Origin: Youxingia wuxianensis
GTDB lineage: Bacteria > Bacillota > Clostridia > Oscillospirales > Ruminococcaceae
DNA: 62,259 nucleotides
Direction: 5' to 3'
Assembly (NCBI RefSeq): GCF_014385085.1
Contig: NZ_JACRTD010000011.1
Span: 1-62,259 of the forward strand
The position numbers and the translations under genes are program-made. The notes beneath the pieces are model-generated. The model made no database searches. It saw only the letters and a program-made list of their open reading frames with translations, and had not been told where the DNA came from. Each line of letters starts with the position of its first letter. The first letter of the stretch is position 1. Below are positions 51,404-60,651 of this stretch, piece by piece.

Positions 51404-52126
51404 ATGAAGGAAAAAATGAAATCTCTTTGGGCAAATACCACTGCCAGATGTGTGCTGGCGCTGGCCCTTACCGCGATATTGGTCTTGGTTCTGCGTCCGG
51501 TGCTGGGGAAACTGTTTCCTAATGAATTTATATTAAATGTAGATGGAGAACAAGGGGTTTTCTCTGAGGCGGCGATCGCACAGATAAAGGAAAAAATCGA
51601 CCCGCAGGGAGAATTTTATGTAGAGGCGGTCAATATTACCAGCAATCAGCCGATGAGCACGACTATTTCTTTTTGGGAGAAGAGCTCGGATACCAAAGGC
51701 CGGATGTGGTATGTGACCTATGATAAACAAACCAACCGCCCAGGGGAGTATATGCTCTACTATGCGGGGAAAATTAATTTAGGAGAACAAGAGAATCCAA
51801 AGCTGACCCTTTCCGAAATGTTTTCTCTTCTGGAAGGGATACAGCCGCGGCTGAACGAAATTTTTGGAGCGGTACCAGGTACTTTGGAAGACGGGGAGTT
51901 TTTCAATATTACTAACTACCGATATGAGCAGCTTTCGGAAGAACCGACGGAAATACCAGAGATTTCACCTGAGCTTACTTATATTGAAGTGGGAGAAAAG
52001 ATCACAGTCACCACAGGAAAACCGCAGGAAAGCGCCCCAAAAGCGACACTTTATATATACAAGATTACCTTGGTAGACGATCAGAACTCGGACAAAGAGT
52101 TAGCTGCCATACTGCTTTTGAAATAG
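51404..52126 (+). CDS. Membrane-anchored protein of unknown function
   Basis: A 240-aa protein with one N-terminal membrane helix (about 14-32, 'CVLALALTAILVLVLRPVLG') and an extracellular domain with no recognised family. AAGGAG 6 nt before ATG. Transcribed between the sirtuin and a WG-repeat lipoprotein. Confidence 0.65.
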   Translation: MKEKMKSLWANTTARCVLALALTAILVLVLRPVLGKLFPNEFILNVDGEQGVFSEAAIAQIKEKIDPQGEFYVEAVNITSNQPMSTTISFWEKSSDTKGRMWYVTYDKQTNRPGEYMLYYAGKINLGEQENPKLTLSEMFSLLEGIQPRLNEIFGAVPGTLEDGEFFNITNYRYEQLSEEPTEIPEISPELTYIEVGEKITVTTGKPQESAPKATLYIYKITLVDDQNSDKELAAILLLK

Positions 52127-52157
52127 AAAAAGATTATGACAGCGGATAGGAGAAATT

Positions 52158-53777
52158 ATGAAAAAAGTATTCGCTCTTTTATTGACATTGATTTTGCTGT
52201 TTACCGGCTGCGGACAGGAAGAAGCGCCGGGGGAAAGTTCCTCTGCTGCGCAGGAAACTGTCTCCGGCTCCTCTCAGACCCAGCGTCCCCAAGTGGATAC
52301 AGACAATCTTCCCAAGTCCCCGGAGGCTACGCAGGACGCGTTAGCCTTGCCGGAGGTGTTGGCTACTTCGGAAGAAGGGTATGAGGTGATCGCCCTGACT
52401 CCTGCGCAATATGACATGGAATGTCCCCTCAACCGGGGCGGCTTTCGGGGATTTTTGCAGATGGATTATTTCCAGGCAAAACAAGACGGGAAAGTAGCAA
52501 TCTTTTCTCCGGAAGGGGAATTACTCTCTGATTATATTTATGATGACAATGAAGATGGCTGGGGAGCGCGATATGGTTATATCACCCTGAAAAAAGAAGG
52601 AAAATATGGGGTGGTGGATCTGGATGGGAACCAAGTGGTGCCTTTTGAATACGAGTATGCTTGGCCGGCCAATGAGGATGGAACCCTGTTTGAGGTGACT
52701 AAGCAGGATAAAAACTATCTGGTGAACGATCAGGGGGAACAGGTTTTGGAACTGGGAGACCGGGGCAGCGGCTACGAGTTTGACGAGCTGGACGGTACCT
52801 ACGCCAGCTTAAAAAACGGAGTGCTCCAGTTTTACGATAAAGACTTAAAACCTATCAAAAATGTAGCGTGCGATGAAGTGCGCGTATCTTATACAAAAAA
52901 GGACCGGGTGGTTTACAGTACAGGCGGAAAATTTGGTATCCTGGACAGTTATGGAGAAACCATTCTTGCTCCGGTCTATGACGATATTGATTATTTTTCG
53001 GGAGATTATGCGGTATTTACCCAGAACAATAAAAAAGGGATTCTAGATTCTAACGGTGAAGTCGCCTTTGACGCCCAGTGGGACGATATTTACTATTATG
53101 GCCCTTTCACCGCAGAGGATGGACAGGAACAGACGCCCAGCGCCAGTTTTATGAAAGGGGATCAATGGGGTGTGGCCACCGATCTTTCCAGCGGGCAGCT
53201 GCTGGTAGAACCTAAGTATGATTTTATTGGACGTTTCGGCCGCTATTACGCCAGTATTGAAGAAGGCGGAAAATTCGGAGCCATCGACCGTCAGGGAAAT
53301 GTGGTGCTGGAACCTGTTTACGATACCGCGGTAGAAAGCGCGGATACCAACCTGGAGGAAGGGTATCTTACAATAGAAGGAACGGACGGTCCGTTTTCCG
53401 CAGGAATCATTGATACCGCAGGGAATATGATCCTGCCCACAGACAACTATATCGTTTTTGCCAGTCAGCAAAACGATTATAACCTGGTGCTTACCCCGGA
53501 TGAAAAATGGGGGTATATCGACAATAAGGGGCAGTTTGTGATTCAGCCGAAATTTGAGGATGCAGACCGGTTTGCCGGGGATACTGCCATCGTAAAACTC
53601 AATGGAAAGATCTGCTTGATCGACCGGGACGGGGAGGTAGTGCTTTCTACGGTGTTTACCGACGTGACCGCATATAATCCAGAAACTATGGTGTTTGCCG
53701 CCCAGTATACGGATCCAGAGGGAAGAAGCAAATACTGCCTGGCGAAATTTGTAATGCCTGTGATGGATAAATACTAA
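52158..53777 (+). CDS. WG-repeat lipoprotein
   Basis: A 539-aa lipoprotein with signal 'VFALLLTLILLFTGC', a Ser/Gln/Glu linker and many WG/KWG-type repeats: 'GKYGVVDLDGNQVVPFEYEY', 'GKFGILDSYGETILAPVYDD', 'GKFGAIDRQGNVVLEPVYDT', 'KWGYIDNKGQFVIQPKFED', 'GKICLIDRDGEVVL'. WG repeats form beta-rich binding surfaces; the ligand is unknown. Last of the lipoprotein/sirtuin run. Confidence 0.85.
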   Translation: MKKVFALLLTLILLFTGCGQEEAPGESSSAAQETVSGSSQTQRPQVDTDNLPKSPEATQDALALPEVLATSEEGYEVIALTPAQYDMECPLNRGGFRGFLQMDYFQAKQDGKVAIFSPEGELLSDYIYDDNEDGWGARYGYITLKKEGKYGVVDLDGNQVVPFEYEYAWPANEDGTLFEVTKQDKNYLVNDQGEQVLELGDRGSGYEFDELDGTYASLKNGVLQFYDKDLKPIKNVACDEVRVSYTKKDRVVYSTGGKFGILDSYGETILAPVYDDIDYFSGDYAVFTQNNKKGILDSNGEVAFDAQWDDIYYYGPFTAEDGQEQTPSASFMKGDQWGVATDLSSGQLLVEPKYDFIGRFGRYYASIEEGGKFGAIDRQGNVVLEPVYDTAVESADTNLEEGYLTIEGTDGPFSAGIIDTAGNMILPTDNYIVFASQQNDYNLVLTPDEKWGYIDNKGQFVIQPKFEDADRFAGDTAIVKLNGKICLIDRDGEVVLSTVFTDVTAYNPETMVFAAQYTDPEGRSKYCLAKFVMPVMDKY

Positions 53778-53836
53778 AAGAATTTTATTTGAAGGAATAT
53801 ATATAGCAATTAATCTACAGGATGGTGAGGGACAAC

Positions 53837-54220
53837 ATGAAAATAGAACATATAGCCGTATACAGCGCTCAACTGGAAGAGATGAAAGAGTTTTATGTGC
53901 GTTATTTTGCCGGGGTGCCCAACAATAAGTATCACAATCCCCGTACGGGTATGTCCAGCTACTTTATCCAGTTTTCCGGGGAGACCCGTCTGGAAATTAT
54001 GAGTTTGCCCGAACTTGCTCCAGCGGTACAGGAGGTGTACCGTGTGGGGCTAACCCATCTGGCTTTCAGCCTGGGCAGTAAAGAGGAAGTGGACCGGCTG
54101 ACCGCTCTGATTACCGGTGACGGTTATGAGCTGCTCAGCGCCGCCCGTACTACGGGGGATGGCTATTATGAAAGTTGTGTGGCCGACCCGGATGGAAATC
54201 GCATTGAGCTTACGGTTTAA
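53837..54220 (+). CDS. VOC-family (glyoxalase/bleomycin-resistance-like) protein
   Basis: A 127-aa VOC protein: 'KIEHIAVYSAQLEEMKEFYVRYF' (first metal His), 'YFIQFSGETRLEIMSLPE', 'GLTHLAFSLGSKEEVDRL' and 'GYYESCVADPDGNRIELTV' (last Glu). One full glyoxalase unit; substrate unknown. Start 53837 (GAGGG 5 nt upstream). Confidence 0.85.
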   Translation: MKIEHIAVYSAQLEEMKEFYVRYFAGVPNNKYHNPRTGMSSYFIQFSGETRLEIMSLPELAPAVQEVYRVGLTHLAFSLGSKEEVDRLTALITGDGYELLSAARTTGDGYYESCVADPDGNRIELTV

Positions 54221-54225
54221 AAAAA

Positions 54226-54265
54226 GAAAAGGCCCAGCAGCGTGAAAACTGCTGGGCTCTTTATT
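54226..54265. terminator. Bidirectional terminator
   Basis: Stem GCCCAGCAG / CTGCTGGGC with an 8-nt loop, A-run before and T-rich sequence after; between the convergent VOC and SDR genes. Confidence 0.85.
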
Positions 54266-54273
54266 TCACATAT

Positions 54274-55059
54274 TTATTCTGCCGCTTTTGTTTCGGGAAG
54301 GATACAGCCGCCGTCGATTACGATAGAAGCACCGGTGATAAAGCCGGCTTCTTCACTGGCAAGAAAAGCTACCAGGTGACCAATATCGGCAGGACGTCCC
54401 AGCCGCTGTACAGGCATACCCTCTGCGTAAATTTTGAGTACGCTCTCCGGATCGTCAGGGTTTGTGTCCTTGGCCAGCTGCTCCACCATAGGAGTGAGAA
54501 TGTAACCGGGACAGAGCACATTGGAAGTGATTCCTTTGTCCGCTACTTCCATCGCCAGACATTTAGCGAAGCCGATTAAGGCGGCTTTGCTGGTGCCATA
54601 TGCCATATCGCCTGCGTCGCCAACATACTCACCGGTAACAGAAGAAATGGTCACTACCCGGCCATAATGGTTTTTAATCATATAGGGCAAAGCGCATTGG
54701 GTGACATTCCAGGGGCCTTTTACATTGACGTCCAAATGGAAATCCCGCAGCTCGTCGCTCATTTCCAAAAAGGGCTCGCATTTTAACACACCGGCATTGT
54801 TGACCAGAATGTCCAGTCTGCCAAACTTTTCAAAGGTGGCGTCTACGCATTTTTTTACCTCCGGCTTGTTGCGGATATCCACCTTAAAGCCAATCACATC
54901 GTACCCCTGCTTTTTCAGATCACTGACGGTAGTTTCTACCGTGTCCGAATAGTCGAGGATAGAAATTTTTGCGCCTTTTTCGGCTAATACCTTAACAATG
55001 CCCAAGCCGTTTCCCATAGCGCCGCCGGTTACGATTGCTACTTTGTTTTCAAATCCCAT
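54274..55059 (-). CDS. Short-chain dehydrogenase/reductase
   Basis: A 261-aa classical SDR: cofactor motif 'VTGGAMGNGLG', 'ILVNNAG', catalytic Ser in 'VTISSVTG' and 'AYGTSKAAL' (YxxxK), and 'CPGYILTPM'. An Asp in 'ISILDYSD' at the end of beta-2 favours NAD. Substrate unknown, probably a sugar or polyol. Start 55059 with GAGGTGA 7 nt upstream. Confidence 0.92.
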   Translation of the reverse strand: MGFENKVAIVTGGAMGNGLGIVKVLAEKGAKISILDYSDTVETTVSDLKKQGYDVIGFKVDIRNKPEVKKCVDATFEKFGRLDILVNNAGVLKCEPFLEMSDELRDFHLDVNVKGPWNVTQCALPYMIKNHYGRVVTISSVTGEYVGDAGDMAYGTSKAALIGFAKCLAMEVADKGITSNVLCPGYILTPMVEQLAKDTNPDDPESVLKIYAEGMPVQRLGRPADIGHLVAFLASEEAGFITGASIVIDGGCILPETKAAE

Positions 55060-55212
55060 GCTACAGTCACCTCGATAATAGAATAATTTATGTAAACCCT
55101 CCGGACAAGAAGCTTGCCGGTGATTTTCACACAGCAAAAACTATACATCTTACAGTTGATAATATACCACTTACGGCAATATTTGTCAACGAAAGAAGCT
55201 CTCATATTCCCA

Positions 55213-55249
55213 AAAAAGCCAGCCAAAGACAAGCTTTGGCCAGCTTTTC
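55213..55249 (-). terminator. Terminator after mscL
   Basis: Minus strand stem GCTGGCCAAAG / CTTTGGCTGGC (imperfect at the base) followed by TTTTTTGG. Confidence 0.7.
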
Positions 55250-55284
55250 ACATGGACCGCCGGGCAGTATTTCCACAGGGAGGA

Positions 55285-55704
55285 TTATTTTTCTTTGAGC
55301 AAGTCCCGAATTTCTGTTAGGAGCTGAATGTCCGCCGGAGGAGCGGCCGGCTCGGACGGCGCGTCTTCCTTCTTTTTACGATGAAAAGAATTTATCAGTC
55401 TGACCATCATAAATACAACAAAGGCAATGATTAGGAAATTGACAATCTGCTGAATAAAGCTTCCGTAAAGAATGGAAACTTCCGGGATTTCTCCCTGGGC
55501 AGGCTCCAGCACCACTTTGAAGGCCTCGAAATTCAGTCCCCCGATCAGCCAGCCGATAAAAGGCATAATTACATCTTTCACCAAGGAACTGACAATAGCG
55601 GTGAAGGCGGTACCGATAATCACGCCCACAGCCATATCCATTACGTTGCCGCGGGAAATAAAAGTTTTAAATTCTCCCCAAAAACTCTTGGTTTTATCTT
55701 TCAT
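55285..55704 (-). CDS. mscL: MscL large-conductance mechanosensitive channel
   Basis: A 139-aa MscL: 'EFKTFISRGNVMDMAVGVIIGTAF' (N-terminal helix and TM1), 'YGSFIQQIVNFLIIAFVVFMMVRLIN' (TM2) and a C-terminal helical tail. Releases solutes on hypo-osmotic shock. Start 55704 with AGGAGG 9 nt upstream. Confidence 0.95.
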   Translation of the reverse strand: MKDKTKSFWGEFKTFISRGNVMDMAVGVIIGTAFTAIVSSLVKDVIMPFIGWLIGGLNFEAFKVVLEPAQGEIPEVSILYGSFIQQIVNFLIIAFVVFMMVRLINSFHRKKKEDAPSEPAAPPADIQLLTEIRDLLKEK

Positions 55705-55734
55705 TATAAACTTCCTCCTTACATAAAACAGCAA

Positions 55735-56047
55735 TCGGCTGCTGCAACAAAAGTATAGAAAAAATATAAGGGCTTGTCAACTCAAAAAGGGGAAAAGTGA
55801 CTGAGAGGGGGAAGAAAAAACGGTAAAAGTTGTATTAAATTAATAAAAAAGGAAAAACCAAAAAAGAAAGCGGAAAAAATTATTGCAACCGAAGCTTAAC
55901 CATGGGATAATGTGCCCAGAGCTGTTGACCGGTGATGAAATAAGCCGGAAGGCCGCCTTAGAAGGAAGTTTTATGGGAGAAAAAGTCCTCTGGGAGCATG
56001 GGAAATCTGGAGGCAGTAAATTTATAAGCAGAAGGAGGATTGTTTAT
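55735..56047 (+). promoter_or_regulatory. Leader and promoter of fbp
   Basis: TTGCAA (55883-55888), 17-nt spacer, GATAAT (55906-55911) form a good promoter. It makes a leader of about 130 nt before the TTG start. The leader is purine-rich with several short dyads but fits no riboswitch family I know. Confidence 0.5.
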
Positions 56048-58045
56048 TTGGAAACCTATGCCAACGAAAAAGGAAATGGCCTGCGCTATTTACAGATGCT
56101 GGCGAAGCAGTATCCTACCGTACAATCGGCGTCCAGTGAAATTATCAATCTGCAGGCGATTTTAAACCTTCCCAAGGGAACAGAACATTTTATGTCTGAT
56201 ATTCATGGGGAGCATGAAGCGTTTTTACATATCTTGAATAACGCGTCCGGCGCCATTAAGGAAAAAGTAGATTTGCTTTATTCAGACAGCATGACAAAAG
56301 GGGAACGGGCCGATCTTGCGACCCTGATATATTATCCCCATGAAAAATTGGAAGAGGCGGAAGAAGCGGCGGTAAGCGCAGAGGAACTAGGAAATTGGTA
56401 TAAAGTCACTTTGAACCGTCTGGTGGATATCTGCCGCCTGGTAGCCTCCAAATATACCCGTTCCAAGGTAAGGAAAGCGCTGCCGCAAAACTATGGATAT
56501 ATTATTGATGAACTTCTCAATACCAATATTGGGATGTTTAATAAAAAGGAATACTATACAAATATTATCTCCACGATTATTCATATCGAGTGCGCGAAGG
56601 ATGTTATCATTGCCTTGTGCGATACTATTAAACGGTTAATCGTGGATCATTTGCATATTGTAGGGGACATTTTTGACCGGGGGCCTCGGGCAGATATTAT
56701 CATGGATTGCCTGATGGGACACCATTCGGTGGATATTCAATGGGGCAACCACGATGTTTTGTGGATGGGCGCCGCTACCGGCAGCCGTACCTGTATTGCA
56801 ACGGTGCTTAACAACTCCATCACCTATAATAATCTGGAGGTTATCGAAACAGGATATGGAATCAGCCTGCGGCCCTTGGCGCTGTTTGCCAATGAGGTGT
56901 ACCAGAATGTGGATACCTCCTGTTTCGCTACAAAGATTGTCAATAATAATGTGACCTATAGTCCCAAAGATCTGGAACTGGCGGCAAAGATGCACAAGGC
57001 TATCGCGATTATTCAGTTTAAGCTGGAGGGACAGTTGATTTTGCGGAATCCTCAGTTCCATATGCAGGACCGATTGCTGCTGGACAAGATTGATTACAAG
57101 AAAGGGACGGTAAAAATAGACGGAAAAGAATATCCTCTTTCAGATACAGATTTTCCTACTGTCGATCAAAACGCCCCTTATCTTCTGCGGGAGGACGAAG
57201 TCCGTCTCATGGAGCAGCTCAAGGCCGGCTTTCAGCGCAGTGAAAAACTGCAAAAACACATCAAATTTTTATATTCCAAGGGCGGTTTATATAAATGCTT
57301 TAATGGGAATTTGCTGTACCATGGCTGTATCCCTATGGAAGAGGACGGCAGTTTTGCCGAGTTTGAGCTGCAGGGGGAAAAACTCAGCGGCAAGGCATTG
57401 ATGGACCATGCGGAAGCGGTTGCCCGCCAGGGATACTACGCCAAAGGGGGGACCCCGGAAAAACAGTTTGGGAAAGATTTTTTATGGTTTTTATGGTGCG
57501 GAAAAAATTCTCCCTTGTTTGGACGCGATAAAATCGCCACCTTCGAGCGGATGCTGGTGCCAGAGGAAAGCGCCTGGACCGAGACGAAAAATCCTTACTA
57601 CCGCCATGCGATGAAAAAGGAAGTCTGTCTTAGAATTTTAAAAGAGTTTGGACTGGAAGGACAATATTCTCATATTATTAACGGACATGTGCCGGTAAAA
57701 ACCAAACAAGGGGAAAATCCAGTCAAGGCACAGGGAAAGCTGATTGTTATCGATGGAGGCTTTTGTCGGGCCTATCAGCCTACCACCGGAATTGCCGGAT
57801 ATACCTTGATTTACAATTCCTATGGTATTCGTCTTTCCTCCCATGAACCGTTTGACGGGGTAAAAGATGCGATTGAACATAATAAGGATATTGTTTCTAC
57901 CTCTGTGGTTTTTGAGCGGGCAGATACTCGTATCAAAGTGGCGGAAACCGACACAGGGGAATTGCTTCGGGCGAATATTGAAGATTTAAAATGGCTTCTG
58001 TTAGCGTATAAAATGGGGGATATCAAAGAAAATCATAATGTATAA
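56048..58045 (+). CDS. fbp: Fructose-1,6-bisphosphatase, class III
   Basis: A 665-aa class III FBPase (Bacillus Fbp type): 'FMSDIHGEHEAFLHILNNASG', 'DIFDRGPRADIIMDCL', 'IQWGNHDVLWMGA' and 'IINGHVPVK' carry the metallophosphatase ligands. Length matches B. subtilis Fbp (about 670 aa). The TTG at 56048 has AAGGAGG upstream and lies downstream of a promoter; ATGs further upstream lie on top of that promoter and are rejected. Gluconeogenic step. Confidence 0.93.
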   Translation: METYANEKGNGLRYLQMLAKQYPTVQSASSEIINLQAILNLPKGTEHFMSDIHGEHEAFLHILNNASGAIKEKVDLLYSDSMTKGERADLATLIYYPHEKLEEAEEAAVSAEELGNWYKVTLNRLVDICRLVASKYTRSKVRKALPQNYGYIIDELLNTNIGMFNKKEYYTNIISTIIHIECAKDVIIALCDTIKRLIVDHLHIVGDIFDRGPRADIIMDCLMGHHSVDIQWGNHDVLWMGAATGSRTCIATVLNNSITYNNLEVIETGYGISLRPLALFANEVYQNVDTSCFATKIVNNNVTYSPKDLELAAKMHKAIAIIQFKLEGQLILRNPQFHMQDRLLLDKIDYKKGTVKIDGKEYPLSDTDFPTVDQNAPYLLREDEVRLMEQLKAGFQRSEKLQKHIKFLYSKGGLYKCFNGNLLYHGCIPMEEDGSFAEFELQGEKLSGKALMDHAEAVARQGYYAKGGTPEKQFGKDFLWFLWCGKNSPLFGRDKIATFERMLVPEESAWTETKNPYYRHAMKKEVCLRILKEFGLEGQYSHIINGHVPVKTKQGENPVKAQGKLIVIDGGFCRAYQPTTGIAGYTLIYNSYGIRLSSHEPFDGVKDAIEHNKDIVSTSVVFERADTRIKVAETDTGELLRANIEDLKWLLLAYKMGDIKENHNV

Positions 58046-58097
58046 CCCCGCGCTTATCCAATCAAAAGGAAAATTTAATGTTTTATGGTGATGCTGT

Positions 58098-59429
58098 ATG
58101 AGTGAAGGGCAAGCTACGTACGATACCCGGTATTTATTTCGCCTGACCTGGCCGATTTTTATCGAGCTTTTGCTTCAGATGATGATTGGTAATGTGGATC
58201 AGATGATGATCAGCCGTTATTCACAAAATTCGGTTGCCGCTATCGGCAATGCCAATCAGATCTTAAACGTGCTGATTATTACTTTCAGCATTGTTAGTTT
58301 GGCTACGACTATTTTAGTATCCCAGTATATCGGATCGAAAAACTTCAGCGCGCTGTCTGAAATTTACACCCTAGCAGTGATGATGAACCTGGTGTTCAGC
58401 TTGGTGATCAGTGGAATACTGATTGCGTTTCATCCCCAGATTTTCTCTTTAATGAGGATACCTGCAGAACTTTTAAAGGAAACGGGTACTTATATCAGTA
58501 TTATCAGTGCAGGACTTTTTTTACAAGCATTGTTTTTGACTTTTTCGGCCATTTTCCGGAGCAATGCGATGATGAAGGAGATCATGTTTCTTTCCCTTAT
58601 TGTAAATCTGATCAATATTGGCGGAAATGCCCTGCTGATTCCGCGATTTCGCATAGCGGGAGCAGCTATTTCCAGTGATTTAAGCCGACTGGTGGGAGTA
58701 ATCGTTATCATCTTTATGTTTCGTCGGCGGTTTAATACACCTATTTCCTTAAAATTTTTGCGCCCCTTTCCAAAGAAAATGTGTAAACGTCTTTTATCCA
58801 TCGGTCTTCCTGCGGGAGGCGAATCAATCTCATACAACTCGGCCCAAATCTGTATCCAAAGCCTGACCAATCGACTGGGACTGGCGGTGATCACAACAAA
58901 GGTATATGTGAGTATCTTTGCCACGGTATCCTATATGTTTGCGTCGGCGGTTTCTCAGGCGGCGCAGGTACTGGTGGGATATTTGATGGGGGCGAAGGAT
59001 ACGGAGAACACCGACCGGCAGGTAAGACAGACTTTTAAGATGGCGCTGCTGATTACCCTGGTAGTTTCTTCTTTGCTATTTATTTTCAGCTCTCAGATTT
59101 TCAGCCTGTTTACTTCAGACCCCCAGGTGATCGCTTTGGGAAGAACGATTATGGGAATTGAAATCGCTCTGGAACTTGGGCGGGCGGCTAATCTGGTGTT
59201 TGTCCGATCATTGCAGGCCTCCGGGGATATTATTTTTCCTATTGTTGTATGTGTTATCTCCGCCTGGTGCACCGGCGTTGGCATAGGATGGCTGCTAAGC
59301 TCGGTGTTTGATTTGGGACTGGCGGGGATTTGGATCGGTATGGCGTGTGATGAATGCCTGCGAGCGGTCATCTTTATCCTCCGCTGGAAAAAAGGAATAT
59401 GGAAAACGAAAACTCTTTTAGAAGAATAA
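58098..59429 (+). CDS. MATE-family efflux transporter
   Basis: A 443-aa, roughly 12-helix MATE protein ('LTWPIFIELLLQMMIGNVDQMMISRYS', 'ATTILVSQYIGSKN', 'LPAGGESISYNSAQI'). Differs in sequence from the MATE at 43053-44417, so they belong to different subgroups. Weak ribosome site; follows fbp by 52 nt. Substrate unknown. Confidence 0.85.
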   Translation: MSEGQATYDTRYLFRLTWPIFIELLLQMMIGNVDQMMISRYSQNSVAAIGNANQILNVLIITFSIVSLATTILVSQYIGSKNFSALSEIYTLAVMMNLVFSLVISGILIAFHPQIFSLMRIPAELLKETGTYISIISAGLFLQALFLTFSAIFRSNAMMKEIMFLSLIVNLINIGGNALLIPRFRIAGAAISSDLSRLVGVIVIIFMFRRRFNTPISLKFLRPFPKKMCKRLLSIGLPAGGESISYNSAQICIQSLTNRLGLAVITTKVYVSIFATVSYMFASAVSQAAQVLVGYLMGAKDTENTDRQVRQTFKMALLITLVVSSLLFIFSSQIFSLFTSDPQVIALGRTIMGIEIALELGRAANLVFVRSLQASGDIIFPIVVCVISAWCTGVGIGWLLSSVFDLGLAGIWIGMACDECLRAVIFILRWKKGIWKTKTLLEE

Positions 59430-59433
59430 ATAG

Positions 59434-59467
59434 AAAACCTCCCCGGTTATTTAACCGGGGAGGTTTT
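59434..59467. terminator. Bidirectional terminator
   Basis: Perfect 16-bp stem AAAACCTCCCCGGTTA / TAACCGGGGAGGTTTT with a 2-nt loop and T-run; between convergent MATE and secreted-protein genes. Confidence 0.93.
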
Positions 59468-59487
59468 TATGAGAGGGGTTTTATACT

Positions 59488-60480
59488 TTATTTTAACTTA
59501 ATAGCTTTGTCAGAAATAATATAGGTTCCCAAGGTACGGGTACGAATGCGGAAGCAATCTTCTCCGCTGGGGCTTTTTGTCGCGGAAAGATGGGTGAAGG
59601 ATTTAGTTACATCAGTAATAACTCCTTTACTGTCCACGGAATAAATCTTGATCCTATCGGTTTTTACCTTGCTGGAAAAAGGATTGTCAAGGTAGAGGGA
59701 AGGACGGGAGGTGGCGTCGACCGTACCGCCGGAAAAACGGCGGATTACTGCGTTGGTATCGGCAAACTTATTGGCTAAAGCTACTGTCCATTTAGTGGAA
59801 AGTTTGGCGGAAAACGCCTCCGGGTTAGAAGAAGATTTGAAAGTAAGGCGGGCTACCTCGTTGGTAGAACTTTCCCAGATAACCTCATTGTCTTCGTTTT
59901 CTTCCGGTTTAACCATGGCGTCTACTCCTACGGAGAGAGTGGTGTTCCCGGTGATCTCATCATTTTTTACATACAGTTTGCCGGTACCTGCAAATTTTGT
60001 ACCCTTTGGAACGGTGATAGAAAGATTTTTTACCGCCCGGAAGGTAGCGGTAAATTCCACCGCGTATTCCTTATCGGTATTCACGCTTCCCAACTCCACC
60101 GCCAAATAGGTTTTTCTGCCCTGACCGCTGCCAGTAACATCGGAAATCTTTTTGTCTACCAGCTTTATAGATTTGATCAGCTGAGAATTTTTTCCTTTTT
60201 TAGCAGTAAATTTAAAGGCGGTACTGTCGGAAAGAATAGAGTTAACAGATTTTGATGCGGTGGCGCCGATATCCGCTTCTCCTTTGACAGTGTCGATTTC
60301 GAAATATACCGTTTTGTTGGGTACCGTTTCATAAGTTTGCGTGCCTCCTGTACCAATATTTGATTTATCTACCCAAGCGGCTCCCAGTTTGCTGGTGTGC
60401 GTAGTAGTATCCGCTGCAAACACACTGATCCCGGACAGCATCATAAGACAGGCCAGCATGAGGGCTATTATTTTTTTCAT
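59488..60480 (-). CDS. Secreted beta-rich protein of unknown function
   Basis: A 330-aa protein with signal peptide 'IIALMLACLMMLSGISVFA' and likely cleavage after AFA-type sequence (VFA-ADT). The mature part is beta-rich, low in Cys, with no sortase motif, S-layer domain or catalytic site seen. GGAGG 7 nt before ATG. Flanked by terminators on both sides, so monocistronic. Function not assigned. Confidence 0.7.
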   Translation of the reverse strand: MKKIIALMLACLMMLSGISVFAADTTTHTSKLGAAWVDKSNIGTGGTQTYETVPNKTVYFEIDTVKGEADIGATASKSVNSILSDSTAFKFTAKKGKNSQLIKSIKLVDKKISDVTGSGQGRKTYLAVELGSVNTDKEYAVEFTATFRAVKNLSITVPKGTKFAGTGKLYVKNDEITGNTTLSVGVDAMVKPEENEDNEVIWESSTNEVARLTFKSSSNPEAFSAKLSTKWTVALANKFADTNAVIRRFSGGTVDATSRPSLYLDNPFSSKVKTDRIKIYSVDSKGVITDVTKSFTHLSATKSPSGEDCFRIRTRTLGTYIISDKAIKLK

Positions 60481-60619
60481 ACAAAAACCTCCATTAAAAA
60501 ATTAATATACAATATGTATAAAAAATTACATATATTACATAATTTGGATAATTGAACCGGTCATATATAAGGTGACCTGATTTTTCCAAAATGATGCACA
60601 CAACTCTCACAAAAATAAA

Positions 60620-60647
60620 AAAGGCCGGATCATAGATCCAGGCCTTT
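60620..60647 (-). terminator. Terminator after the AEC transporter gene
   Basis: Minus strand stem AAAGGCC(T)GGATC / GATCCGGCCTTT with one bulge, followed by TTTTATTTTTG. Confidence 0.8.
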
Positions 60648-60651
60648 CTAT

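Noticed and set aside
55883..56047. A longer N-terminus for the class III FBPase
   Set aside because: It would begin on top of a TTGCAA/GATAAT promoter; the TTG at 56048 has AAGGAGG and gives the normal family length.
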